From Chloranthus sessilifolius (taxonomy: Eukaryota > Streptophyta > Magnoliopsida > Chloranthales > Chloranthaceae): a DNA stretch of 64,000 nt. Below, one piece after another: positions 33,690 through 44,450 of the stretch. The translations under genes and the position numbers were made by a program. Each line of letters opens with the position of its first letter. The stretch's first letter is position 1. The DNA is taken from the NCBI GenBank assembly GCA_021018995.1, contig CM037588.1:140737725-140801724 (forward strand). Direction: 5' to 3'. A model generated the notes under the pieces. The model did no database searches and was not told where the DNA came from. It worked only from the letters and a program-made list of their open reading frames with translations.

Positions 33690-33691
<2 letters not shown>

Positions 33692-33772
33692 CAAAAAGGG
33701 GGGGAAACAACATATCAAAAGAACAGAAAGGAACCCCATCTGAACCTCGGCAAGCCAACAAAATACACAGGC

Positions 33773-33898
33773 TTGCCGCGGCAACCTTATAGGGTTGCCG
33801 CAGCAAGAAGGCCAGCTGAAGGGCTTGCCGCGGCAACACTCATAGGGTTGCCGCAGCAAGGTGCTTGCCGCAGCAAGCCTTGAGTGTTGCTGCGGCAA
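33773..33898. promoter_or_regulatory. TTGCCGCGGCAA dyad cluster
   Basis: Six 12-bp dyads (TTGCCGCGGCAA or TTGCCGCAGCAA / TTGCTGCGGCAA) are centred at 33778.5, 33800.5, 33830.5, 33853.5, 33870.5 and 33892.5. Spacings alternate 22, 30, 23, 17, 22, so they form three pairs about two helical turns apart. They sit in the upstream third to half of the LTR, as the dyads of the other LTRs do. Confidence 0.75.
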
Positions 33899-34348
33899 CC
33901 TCCACCAGCACGGGTTTGGGCAATGCCTTGTACAATTCGGACCTTGGGTCCATGATGGGTCCAGGTGATTGCCTAATTGGGTCTTAGCGCACAATGGGTC
34001 ATCTATAGACTGTTAGTGTTTAAAATAAATCCATTTTTCCCTAGATTGGTGCCACATGGAGCACTTAAATAATTTTGAAGAAATGGGTTCGCATGATGTT
34101 ATCAGATGACTAAAAAGTGCATCAACGACAACACTCGTAAGATTCGACGTACACAGGTAGGGAATCTACGTTGGTATTTTATACTTGTATAAGCATGTCA
34201 CTTAGTTTCATAGAAGCTTGGATGAACATTCATGTACTAATAAGCATAGTAGAGATAAAATCTGATATTTTATTTAAACTAATAAACCTGAATTGATCTG
34301 AAATAAATAGACTTACATTGCCAGAAATCTGATGAGAAACAAAATAAT

Positions 34349-34384
<36 letters not shown>

Positions 34385-34609
34385 TAAATCAGCATCAAGA
34401 GCATCTGGTAGTTTGACCCTAGTCAGAAAGAAACTGATATTTCTAGTCTATAACAAGAAATCCTTTTGTAAATTCATGCTTATAGTAGCTTCATACCATT
34501 CAGCATAAAAGAAATACATGAAGCTGCATCTTGAGCTTAAGCATTTCACGTTGTTCATTATATCCTGTCATTTAAGATATTTGTTATACGTTGTTACTCT
34601 GTTTTAAAT

Positions 34610-34859
34610 CAAGTGATCCCGCTAACTCGGGAGCTTGAGATTCTCGAATCAAGTGATCCCGCTAACTCGGGAGCTTGACAAGTGATCCCGCTTACTCGGG
34701 AGCTTGAAGTATTCTAATCCAAGTGATCCCGCTAACTCGGGAGCTTGAAGTATTCTAGTCAAAGTGATCCCGCTAACTCGGGAGCTTGAAGGATTCTAGT
34801 CAAAGTGATCCCGCTAACTCGGGAGCTTGACAAGTGATCCCGCTAACTCGGGATCTTGA
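34610..34859. repeat. Seven copies of a 29-bp repeat with a CCCG..CGGG dyad
   Basis: The unit contains AGTGATCCCGCTAACTCGGG and then AGCTTGA. Copies begin about 34610, 34650, 34679, 34720, 34761, 34802 and 34831, so steps are near 40 or 30 bp, the longer ones carrying an ATTCTAGTC-type spacer. The core CCCG-N6-CGGG is a dyad. Confidence 0.85.
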
Positions 34860-35081
34860 CCTTGCTGTTCTCCTATTTTTGCCTGCATGTATATTCAGTT
34901 TCAGTTTGTTTCTCACACCTGTTACATCATGCATAAATTCAGTATTTCAGCATGTTATTCATAAATTTATTTTATTTTATACATCTCTATGAAAAAGTGA
35001 TAAACTGTCAATATAGAATAACAATGTGATATTCTCTACTGAGCTTTGATGATAGCTCATACCACGACTTCAATGTCTTAG

Positions 35082-35200
35082 TTGCAGAGCCTGACCTGGA
35101 GCACGTGGCAGATCCTTCCTACGTGCCTGACGAGGAAGAGGGGGAAGAAGAAGACGACGACGAGGAAGACAATTTCGCGGAAGAGTTCTTCCCGAAATAG
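35082..35200 (+). CDS. LTR-encoded acidic peptide (solo LTR version)
   Basis: After TTAGTTGCAG the frame reads VAEPDLEHVADPSYVPDEEE, then a Glu/Asp run and NFAEEFFPK with a TAG stop at 35198-35200. It matches the chromovirus LTR frames in position, acidity, the Y-V-P core and the E-(E/D)-F-F end. No ATG precedes it in frame nearby. It could be a spliced terminal exon or a C-terminal activation-like tail; the role is unknown. Confidence 0.4.
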
Positions 35201-35581
35201 GTTTGTAGCTTGGGATCTGAGGGGAAATGGGTTTGAGAAAGAGAGGAATGAGAGAGACAAATTTTATGGCATGTATAAATGATATATGATGGTTTTCAGA
35301 CATATTTTTGGATGTATAGGTTCTCTTTTCACTGTTTAGATGACGGGTGGCCGTCATCGGTGAAAAGCTATACATCAGATCTGTTATTTTGTTTATAGTG
35401 TTTATAGTCTATCTATCATTTATTTTGCCATATTATCCATCTGTCAGAGTTAAAATACATTGCTTCCGCATTTGCATCTCTTTGAGTTAAAGAAGTAACT
35501 CCTTGATGAATGGATCATGTCAGGTGATCTGATGGCGCGACCTTTCCCAGTTTAGAGACGGGGAAACGTCGGGTTGTCACA

Positions 35582-38500
35582 TTAATGTTTAAGGTTAAAT
35601 TCTTTGCCACTTTTAATCATTCATATAACTTCTTGCTCCTTACCTCCACCGAGTCCTTATTTCTCCTCCAATGCTCCTGCTTCTTGTGTTTATATCATTT
35701 CAATCCTTTGTATAGGGGTTGTTTCCGGTCTCTGATGGACATGTCAAAACTACCTCAAACAACATGCCTTAATTTTTTTTCTTTTACCTTAGCTACCATA
35801 CATCTCAGCTGCATGCATTGTAGCCTTTTTTTTGGTTTCCTTCTTTTCCAGTAATAAAATTTTTTTATTGAAATTAAAAAAGGAAAACAGAAAAAAAATA
35901 AAAAAATACTTGGGACTAGCGAGATGCTAGTAAACAACGAAGACACACAAATAATTATCACCTACCACAATAGACCAACTACATCGGGCCAGTGCAAAGA
36001 CTAGAAACCTCGATCCGACACCCAGTCCGGCAGCTCCAGGGTACACAAAGTCACAAGGTTATCCCACTAATCTCTCACAGTTGAATCCCCAGCTTGCTGA
36101 ACAATATATTCTTCACCAAGTCAATCCAATATGTACTTTGATATCCCCTTTTTTATCAATGAACAAGGTTGTTTTCCACCTGCTAAATATTCTATCATGT
36201 CTTTCCAACCTTATCCTCCACATTATTTCCAACGGAACAACAGATTCCCAACCTAGCCCTTAAACCTAACCCCCCCTCCACGCACACAGCATTTCCTGGA
36301 AGGTTCTTGGGGCCGTCCAATTGATCCTAAAAACCTATAGTACCCAATTTCAGACCTCCCCAGCCAAGTTGCAGTGCAAAAGTAAATGATTGCAACATTC
36401 TTCAGACGAAGCTGCCAGTCTACCAGCAATCAGCCCAACAGTAGCCAACCTATTAACAGCCTCAGTTGCAACAATAGCAGCCAGCTCAAAATCAATCGTA
36501 GACCAGAGGCAGGGTCGGTTTAGGCTGAATAGAGTTTTCACCCCATTAGGGAGACTTATGAGTGCGATCCTTCCAATCCTAGTTGAGAGAGATATAATGA
36601 CTTCTCAACCTTGTCTCTCTCTTTATCAACTAGTCTATAGTCAAGACGTCTCTAATGATGTCATCCATCCGAAGAACTGAATTTTGGGAGGGGCAACTGC
36701 CTTCCCTATGCCCATCCCGTCCTTCCATTTCCCATTTGATTCGCTGAGCACCTTGTAAAACACCCCTTATAAAGCAGCCATAAAGTACTATCCACCTTGC
36801 ATTGATCTTGTTTGTCACACAAAACATATACAGAAACTACCCCCCCTACGAAAACCCCAAATCACAAGTTCCTAATGTAAAAAAGCATAAACTCTATAAG
36901 ATGCTCGAGTAATTGACAGGGGCTAGGCAATCAATCTTTGAAGAATGGACAAAGACAGCTTGAGGCCACCCTTCTTTTATTGCCTGTGAAGGCATGTAGA
37001 CCCACTGTAAAGGCAAGTATCACTGCTAACATGATACTGTGAAGGCAAGTAGACCCACTGTAAAGGCAAGTATCACTGCTAACGTGATACTGGGTCCAAA
37101 CCCCTTCTGATTCTTGAAGCGGCCAGCTCTAGGTCCTTTGTTTAGCTCATTCATTCCATCCATGTTTTTGTTGCCATAACCAAATAATCCATTGCTTCTC
37201 CCCCTCGGTTTGTACTTGGTCTCTTGTTGATCCTTGAGTCAAGCTGGTTAAACCACTTTAATCTACAGCTCTTCCCTGTGAAAATAAAGATTCTAATTCA
37301 TAATTCATAACAAACCCATCAAGCCAATGTAGTATTGATCCCATTAACCAAAACAATCAGACATGAAAAAAGTATCATTTTTTTAGAATCCACCCAACCT
37401 GACGCATATTGGGTGAGAAGCACTTTCCTCCCAAAGAATTGGCCACCTGTAGCTGAAAACGAATAAACATCCTCGAGTTGCTTCTTCAAACACACCATTT
37501 TCAGCTATGTGGCCATATCCTTCGATGGAAAATGCCTCTCGCCCAATATTTTACCCTGAAAAGAATTTTTCGGAAGCAACTTTGCAAAACAAGGTGCTAA
37601 TTACCTAGGTTGGCTTTTTTTTTTTCCAATTTGGGTTTTCATTTATTTTTTTAAGCTTCAATTTAACATGGCTGTGTTGATATTGATAGAAGAAACAGTT
37701 TTGAACAACAGGTTTTGGGTCTCCTTTTTGACAACCCTGTTTTTCAAGTTCAGCTCTTTGCTCTTTAAAACCAAAAATAGTCCCATACTAAAGTGCTTTG
37801 CGCTAGAGCAAAGAGCTGCTCTTTGCCTCCAAAGAGCAATCCCAAATGCAGCCTTAGAAACTACATATTTGGTCTGGTTTGAGGTATGTGTTGTCAACTC
37901 AAATGACTATTTTGTTTTGTCTAATCTTAGAGGAGCAGGGCTCTATCCCTTTAGGCAGAGCCCTACTACAAATGAATGGCACTATTGGATCACAATCCAA
38001 CGATGCAGTTTAGTTTCGGACACCCATTTAGGGAAGAGGGAGACTCAAACTTGAAACCTACCCATCTTTCAATTATTGACACTAATGAATATGAATTTTG
38101 ATTGGTTCACTTGTATTTGTGGAAGATCGCATGAGCATAATTGGAGCACAGTTGACTGCAGTTGCCCAGGCCTCGATCAATAAATATTTTTATAATATAA
38201 ATTCTATACATATATATTAAAAAGAGGGTTGCTTTTTAAAGGCCTAAAGTATATTGGGACTTGTTGATTAGGACTTGGTGTTTTCATTTCATTAATAGGT
38301 TTTGGCAACGGCATCAGTTCGGTCAGATAGGGTCTAACTGAGTTTGGCCAGTCTAGTTTAAGAAGAGATTTATTAATACTTACTATGTAAGCTTTAAGCA
38401 TGTATATTAAAAATAATGTTGTTTTAAAGAAATCCAGTATATTGAGACTTGTTGGTTAGGACTATGTTTTCATTTAATAAATAGGTTTTGAGTCTGAATC

Positions 38501-38960
38501 CCCTCTCATGTATATTTGAAAAAATAAGAGTAAATGAAGCGGACTGGTTCATATTAAATCTACGAGATTGCCAATTTAATCAAAAACCGGGCTGGTCCAT
38601 TAGTTCAATAATAAAGGATCTGATGACATATAGACTTAGTACTTACCTAGTCCATTGTACCAGGGTGCCTATACTCTCTCTCTCTCTCTCTCTACAAGTT
38701 TTTTAGAAAACATTAACTGAATTTTTTTAAATAACAAATTTAATTTGTGTTTTAATTTCCAAGTGAATAATACACATTTTAAAAGCAGTTTTTTTTTGTA
38801 ACTATGTGGTTGTATGGTGATGAGGTCCTTTTGATTTGGTTATTGAATTTTGTGTGCCTTAATTTAATTGATGCTTATTAAATTTTGGAAATTAACTATA
38901 TGTTATTGTAATACCCATCATTCAGAGATCCAACTTTGCAGAACCTTGAGCTAAATTTCC
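35582..38960. other. CACTA interior: LINE remnant, repeats, no intact gene
   Basis: Mostly unassigned. A LINE-like remnant lies at about 36000-36830 on the minus strand. A tandem duplication (AGACCCACTGTAAAGGCAAG and neighbours, period about 58 bp) covers 36987-37092. An inverted pair CAGCTCTTTGCTCTTT / AGAGCAAAGAGC with a centre near 37780 looks like a small foldback. A 26-bp copy of AP-1 mu sequence (TGATGACATATAGACTTAGT and flanks) recurs at about 38620-38645. (CT)n is at 38675-38693. Confidence 0.5.
36340..36830 (-). pseudogene. LINE remnant, zf-RVT-like C-terminus
   Basis: The minus-strand frame reads SEECCNHLLLHCNLAGEV near 36350-36410, which resembles the zinc-binding C-terminal region (zf-RVT) of plant L1-type reverse transcriptases, where a C..C....H..H..C pattern is usual. 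Upstream minus-strand frames (36541-36830) show only broken matches. The reading frame is shifted and shortened, and no endonuclease or RT core is visible. Confidence 0.4.
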
Positions 38961-38967
38961 ATTCATG

Positions 38968-39092
38968 GTGTTCGTGATAGGGACTGGCCTGCTGAAAAGT
39001 TGAAGGAAGTGAAAATTGTTGATGCTTTGAAGCATCCTACCTGGAATATGAGGAAGAAAATCATAGTGGACTTTGCGACCCTTTTCAACAAG
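38968..39092 (+). pseudogene. Captured DXR exon (fragment 1)
   Basis: The frame reads [20 protein letters not shown] then [18 protein letters not shown], unmistakably 1-deoxy-D-xylulose-5-phosphate reductoisomerase, the second enzyme of the plastid MEP isoprenoid pathway. The usual G in W-N-M-G-K-K is R here, and the usual Ser in V-D-S-A-T is F, so the fragment is decaying. It is followed by unrelated sequence before the next exon. Confidence 0.88.
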
Positions 39093-39183
39093 GCACCCTA
39101 CTTTTTCATGGGCACCTTCTAAGATGTAGCTTAATACTGTGTCATATTATTCAATTTTTTATATTGTTTGGTTTGGTTAACAA

Positions 39184-39288
39184 GGTCTAGAAGTTATTAA
39201 ATCTCACTATCTTTTTGGGCCAGAATATGATGATATCGATATAGTGATTCATCCACGGTCAATCATACAATCAATGGTTGAGACACAG
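39184..39288 (+). pseudogene. Captured DXR exon (fragment 2)
   Basis: Reads [20 protein letters not shown] then [15 protein letters not shown], the direct continuation of fragment 1 in the DXR protein, followed by a donor CAG/GTATGG. The two exons keep their native order with an intron between them, so capture was from genomic DNA. Confidence 0.9.
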
Positions 39289-39857
39289 GTATGGATATCT
39301 TTAGATTTTTCTGTCTAGAATTTCTACCTAAGCTATGTAAATTGGAAGAACATTTGATTGCTTCCCTCTTTTTTTGGTTAGGTAAGCTGGAACTGAATCT
39401 ATGACCTCAAGGCTGTGTCATCGTCCATCTTGCAATTGAGCTACATGCCCAATGATCCATAGCTACAATGAATTGCATGAGCATTGAGACATGATCTCAA
39501 CCACGCGCCAATAGTTGACACCAAAATTTCTACATTTACTCAATACATTTTATTAATAATCCAATTAGTGCAAAAATTTCATTAATGCTAATGAATTTAC
39601 AGCCAATCCTAGTGGGGACTATGCTTGTAAGATGCTGAAGTAACTACTTGCTTATCATTTGTATGTGTTCTTTGCATGGTTTAAAAATCCAAAAACTCGA
39701 TTCGACTCGAAAGCCAATTGGGTCGAGTTAACTCGAAGACTCGAGTAAAATCGACTCATTCTGGCTCCGTAATTTAGTAAATACATTTAAATAATAATAA
39801 TAAATAATTAAAAAATAATAATTAATTATTTAATTAATATTTTTTTTTAAAATTAAA

Positions 39858-40123
39858 AAACACCTACGCTGACGGCTTCAGCCGTCGGCGTAGGTGGGGA
39901 AATAAAAAAAAAAAGAAAAGAAAATTATTATTATTTTTTTGTAAATTAAAAACACCTACGCCGGCTGCACGACGGCTGCAGTCATCGGCGTAAGACCCTC
40001 TTACCCTATGCCGACGGAATTATCACCGACGGTTGACAGCCGTCGGCGTAAGCTACACCGATGGTTGGGGAACTCTACACCGACGGCTGGCAGCCGTCGG
40101 CGTAGTTCCCTTTTTTTGTAGTG
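39858..40123. repeat. Right TIR and subterminal repeats of the CACTA element
   Basis: Repeated copies of TACGC(C/T)GACGG and CCGTCGGCGTA in both orientations run from 39866 to 40105, for example at 39871, 39884, 40011, 40042 and 40095, ending with TTTTTTTGTAGTG at the right terminus. They match those at the left end. Confidence 0.85.
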
Positions 40124-40126
40124 CAA

Positions 40127-42014
40127 CCTTTCACACACTTAATCTCAAGATAATGAGCATACCATCAAATGGTCAGGCATTGATTTGACGTAATACAGAA
40201 AAAAGTGGCCTTAAAATCAAATTTGGTGTCAATAGTGACAACCATATGAAAATTACCATCATCGGCATTGATTTGATATGACATAAATACCAAAAAGCGA
40301 CTTTAAAGTCAGCCATTGAAGAAGATGATGAATCCATCTCAAAAAAAATAAAATAAATAAGATGATGAGCTTTTTAAAAAGCTCCACAATCTATCCTTAT
40401 TTAGATAAACATTAATTGCTAAGTCTAATAGAATAAAGAGGTTCTCACTCTCTTAAAATCTATTCAAAATGGTTAGAAGGGCATGATGCTGTGATTTAAT
40501 TTTATTTTTTTACCAAGGATGGGTGCAAAATATGATCTTTATCATATAATTCACATAGCCAACTATTGAATCAAATGATAGATTTTGACTGTGTTCAATC
40601 TTTTGGTAGAGATCATGTTTTGTGCAAATGTTTGACCCCATAGATCTTTACATTGTCGCCATCAAATCAGGCGACTTAGATTTATTTTCAGATGGCACTG
40701 TTCGCCTCTACAAATTTACTAAAAACACTTACGTCCAAAACCATGTGAAAGCCATTGACTCCTTGACGATTTTCAATTGTGATGAATCTGATGATAGAGT
40801 TCATGTTCTGTGTGAAATTTTTAAACCAAAAATATTTGTTTCTATAAAGTATTAAAAAATTCAATGCACTGTGTGAGGCTATTCAAACTTTGGTTGAAGT
40901 TTAGACCACAAAAAAAAATTAATTTTTTTTAATAGATGACATGCGACATTACACACGATCCCAAAAAAAGCACTATCTTGGAATCAGGTGTCACGTGACA
41001 TATGATCTAAGGTTTGAATACATAAGTTCATCCATACATTAAAATCCAGACATTTTTCATTTTATAAATTTATTATTATTTTATGATTTTATAAAACAAC
41101 ACGTGCATGTTTTGTAGTATAAGAAATATAGAAAAGAGTACCTTTAAATTTTCACCCACCGAATCTTTGAGTTCACTGATGCTGAAACGCAAATTGACTG
41201 CGTTGAATCAGACAATGGAGATCGTTTATCCTCCCAATCTTTCACATGATGGATCTTGAGATCATGGGAATCCTATCAGTCGGTCAATGTTTTATTTCAC
41301 ATGGCACACATCTCAGAAAAGTGACCTTTAACATCACTTGCATGCTCAAAATTGAGTTAAAGTCACTTTTTTGGGTGTGTACCACATGAAATAAAAAATC
41401 GATCGTCTGATGGTACACCATGATCTCAAGATCCATCGCGCGAAAGATTGGGATCATAAACAATCTCCATCATCCGATTCAACGTAGTCAATGTGTGTCA
41501 GTGTCAGAGAACTCAAAGATTTGGTGGGTGGATTTGAAGGTACTCTATAGAAAATGGGAGCTACAGCCTGCACACGATATTTGTAAGACACGTGATTAAA
41601 AGGACAGACTGTTATTTTTGGGATCTATGTCACATGGAACACCATCTAAGTTGTATGATTTGAAGATCATGATGAAAAGATCTTTAAGACCAAAATTGAC
41701 ACGGAACATTATCCCTATATCAGCTGAATTACCAAAAAAATAAAGAAAAAAAATATGATTTCTATCATCTGATTTGTGAGAGTCAACCATTGAATCAAAT
41801 GATGGCCCTTGATTGTGTTCTCGATCAGAATGAAAGAAAAAAAGAGAGATTAAATTTTAACATGACATCTCTCAGAGGTAAAGGTGGAGGAAGGTCATCT
41901 TCACTAGGACATCTAACAATAGTGCTATCATCTGAGCCTAAAACATAAAGTAAATCAACACATTTATTATACCATTTTATTAAACCGAACAAGCCAATGT
42001 ATTGTTTCCTTTAC
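40127..42014. other. No gene seen; MITE-rich spacer
   Basis: 40127-40380 continues the MITE that the CACTA element split. 40520-40630 and 41750-41830 share ATCAAATGAT(A/G)G... GATTTT/CCTTGA(C/T)TGTGTTC segments, remnants of the same MITE group. The foldback at 41128-41560 is described separately. No coding or RNA gene is supported. Confidence 0.55.
41128..41560. mobile_element. Foldback MITE with ~200-bp arms
   Basis: The left arm (AGAGTACCTTTAAATTTTCA, CACCGAATCTTTGAGTTC, GATGGATCTTGAGATCATG, AAAAGTGACC) is repeated as the inverse in the right arm up to AAGGTACTCT near 41554, with the centre near 41345. It is non-coding. The DNA flanking the 25-kb CACTA element (14855-14970 and 40127 on) is homologous to one arm, so that element landed in a sibling copy. 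Confidence 0.75.
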
Positions 42015-42019
42015 ATAAA

Positions 42020-42742
42020 TGTTATTATAGGTTTACCCCAATGTTTAGTTGCTCGAGCGGAAATCAAATCCACTCAAGCGAGATAAGCATTAAACAAGTG
42101 CAAATTTTCGGGTCTAAATCGCTGGACCGATTTTGGTTCTCACTTGAGCGACTGGAGCATGGCTCAAAGGGAAAACTTTTGGGTGTAACTCGCTCGAGCG
42201 AGTTTGGTTTTCGCTCGATCGACCTGCGACGTGAAGTTACGTGTTGAGTTCGGGTTTTGAGCAGTTTCTCTTGTAATAAAAGTAGAATTTGAGACTTCTA
42301 TATAAAGGGAAAGTTCATGGATGAATTAGAGGGCTCTTGAGAGAGTTTATTTAAGAGAGAAAAACTTGGGAGAATACTTTAGAGAGGTAAGGTATTGAAG
42401 AATTGCTTGGGGATTGAAGATCCGATTGAAGTCATTCTTGTGTCGGGATCAATTACTATATTTAGGCAGATCTCTTCTCTATTGTTTGAAGGACCATGTC
42501 TTTGGTTTAACAACGGGTTAATTGTTGAATATTATGTTTGATCTTATTTTGAGTTTGCACTAGAGAAAAGAGAGTGTACGCATTATAAACGTTCATAAAT
42601 AGTGCATACTCTCATAAACGTAGCCCTCAATTGGGTGAACCACGTAAATCTGTGTTGTGTGAGTGATTGTTCTTTTTCATCTTTTTATTTTTTTGCATTC
42701 ATCGCGATCGAGAGTTTAATAGAGTGGATATAATTCCTAAAA
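42020..42742 (+). repeat. 5' LTR of Copia-B
   Basis: Starts TGTTATTATAGG; the 3' copy ends ...CCTAACA while this one has decayed to CCTAAAA. It contains three CGCTCGAGCG-type dyad pairs (42050-42221) in U3 and a probable TATA box TATATAAAGG at 42299-42308. Confidence 0.93.
42050..42221. promoter_or_regulatory. Three dyad pairs at 21-bp spacing in Copia-B U3
   Basis: Dyads related to CGCTCGAGCG are centred at 42054.5/42075.5, 42124.5/42145.5 and 42195.5/42216.5. Each pair is 21 bp apart and pairs recur every 70-71 bp. The 3' LTR preserves the same three pairs at 48911.5/48932.5, 48981.5/49002.5 and 49056.5/49077.5. They lie 80-250 bp upstream of the TATA box. Confidence 0.78.
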
Positions 42743-42744
42743 AG

Positions 42745-42756
42745 TGGTATTAGAGC
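42745..42756 (+). other. Primer binding site, initiator tRNA-Met
   Basis: TGGTATTAGAGC, one change from TGGTATCAGAGC, two bases after the LTR end. Confidence 0.88.
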
Positions 42757-42772
42757 AAGGTTTTATGCTACA

Positions 42773-43363
42773 ATGGCGATGAAGGTCTCGAATGCACGAT
42801 TTGAGGTGGAGAAGTTTTCAGAAAAGAATAACTTCTCTTTGTGAAAAGTCAAGGTCACAGATCTCTTTGTCTAATAAGACATTGATGATGCTCTACTTGG
42901 AAAGGAGATGGGGAAGAAGACAGAGATGTCTGATAAAGAATGGAACTTTAGTGATAAGAGAGTTGTAAGCACTATTCGATTGTGTTTGTCTGATGAAGTT
43001 TAATATAATGTTCTTCACGGGAAGACGACCGTGGATCTGTGGAAGAAGATGAAATCTCTTTACATGAAAAAGTCGTTATCCAACAAACTCTTTATGAAGA
43101 AGCAACTCTACACCCTTCGTATGAAGGCTAGTACGCGTACCCTTCGTATGAAGGCTAGTACACGTATTCATGACTATTTGAATTCGTTTAATAACATAGT
43201 TAATAAACTATTGAGCATTGAGGTGAAACTTGAAGAAGATGATCTTATACTTCTCTTGATCACCTCACTGCCACAATCTTATGAGCACCTTGTTATCACA
43301 TTAATTTATGGTAAAGATACTATTATCGTCGAAAAAGTTACTATTGTACTTCTTTCCGACTAA
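42773..43363 (+). pseudogene. Copia-B gag (decayed)
   Basis: Starts MAMKVSNARFEVEKF; stops follow at about 42842 and 42871, and the main open part is 43031-43363 (LWKKMKSLYMKKSLSNKLFM). A 27-bp tandem duplication gives TLRMKASTR twice, absent from Copia-A. The end LIYGKDTIIVEKV matches Copia-A gag. It encodes the capsid protein, inactive here. Confidence 0.88.
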
Positions 43364-43489
43364 TTGAGAAAATAATCTAAGTCTAACTCTGAAAGGATTA
43401 GTCTCTTGAGTGAAAGGGGTCGGAACCATGATCGCAAAAGAGACAAGTCTAGAAGGAATAATAAATCAACGAGAGAAAACAACAGGTCC

Positions 43490-44017
43490 AAATCTAGGGA
43501 TGATAAAAAGGATGTTATCTGTTACTTCTGTAAGTAATATTGACATATTTACAAATATTACAAGCAAAGATTGAATAAAGATAAGGGTGATGAAGGAACT
43601 TCGCAGCAGGCCAGTGTTTCTAAGTCAGATTCTAGTGAATACCTATTGTGTGCATTATTAAGCTCAAGTTAGTTTGATAATAGTTGGATCCTAGATTCAG
43701 GGGCATCGTATCACATGTGTCCGTACAATGATTGGTTTGACCAGTATAATGAAGCCAATGGTGGGATGATAATGATGGAGAATGATAGTGCATGTGAAGC
43801 AGTGGGTATTGGCTCTATCAGAATCAAGATGTTTGATGGTTGTGTTCGCACTCTTACTGAGGTTAGGCATGTGCCTGATCTGATGAAAAATATGATCTCG
43901 TTGGGGGCATTGGATGAGATAGGGTGTCGAGTCATCCTAGAATCCGGTAAACTTAAGGTCGTATATGGTGTTATGACCTTGATGAAAGGTGAAAAGATGG
44001 AAAATTTGTATACTTTA
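43490..44017 (+). pseudogene. Copia-B nucleocapsid and protease
   Basis: The zinc-knuckle region (CYFCK near 43520) has lost later Cys and His residues and carries stops. The protease begins WILDSGASYHMC (about 43685) with the catalytic D-S-G intact, and continues through ALDEIGCRVILESG. The frame is then interrupted by the solo LTR inserted after CTTTA (44013-44017). Confidence 0.85.
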
Positions 44018-44349
44018 TGTGACAACCTGACTTTTCCAATCCTTAAGGTATAGGAAAGGTCGATTTATCAACTTATTGATTTCTTAATAAGCCGTAAATT
44101 CAAACAAAAGCCGACAGCATAAGCAAAGTTCTAAACAGAAGCATATCAATATAAAAGTAAGGACAAAAGCTCAAACAAAATATATCACTAGGAGGAACCA
44201 GAAAGAACCACCGGTGATGGCCAACCCAACTCCTAAAATAGTGGTTTCTAATAATGGTTCCTCAAGTGATATCAGAAATGACAAAACAATGGCCTTGGGC
44301 CCATAATTCTAAACAAAAGTACCAAAAAGACAGTCCAAATCAGGGAAAG

Positions 44350-44450
44350 AACTCCTCTGCTGAGGTCTCTAATTCCTCCTTAGAAATGTAGTCAGAGTCC
44401 TCCAGATGAAGATCGTCTGATCCTACGTCAGTCTCAGCACCTGTGACGTA
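44350..44450 (-). CDS. LTR-encoded acidic peptide (third version)
   Basis: On the minus strand, after ACGTCACAG, a frame reads GAETDVGSDDLHLEDSDYIS then KEELETSAEEFFP and a TGA stop. It matches the chromovirus LTR frame in the D-S-D-Y core, E-E-L-E and the E-(E/D)-F-F end, though the surrounding DNA has diverged widely. No ATG is in frame. Confidence 0.42.

Larger units (their letters stand above)
32712..35581 (+). mobile_element. Solo LTR, chromovirus-like, nested in CACTA
   Basis: Starts TGTAACGATCCCC and ends GTCGGGTTGTCACA, in sense orientation. Flanks are TTTAT (32707-32711) and TTAAT (35582-35586), a 5-bp duplication with one change. It is related to the chromovirus LTRs and to 44018-46153 by ends, by the TGAGCT...AGCTC hairpin (35040-35059) and by the acidic frame (35082-35200). 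It contains (TA)n runs, TTGCCGCGGCAA dyads and the CCCGCTAACTCGGG repeats. No internal retroelement genes are present. Confidence 0.75.

Noticed and set aside
33479..33994. Minus-strand 171-codon frame across the (TA)n runs
   Set aside because: Tyr-Ile repeats come from the microsatellite; there is no domain, and it lies inside a solo LTR.
37668..38054. 128-codon plus-strand frame
   Set aside because: Overlaps a foldback repeat (CAGCTCTTTGCTCTTT / inverse), no recognisable domain, codon pattern unlike a plant gene.
40622..40855. 77-codon plus-strand frame
   Set aside because: Lies in MITE-like sequence and shows no conserved domain.
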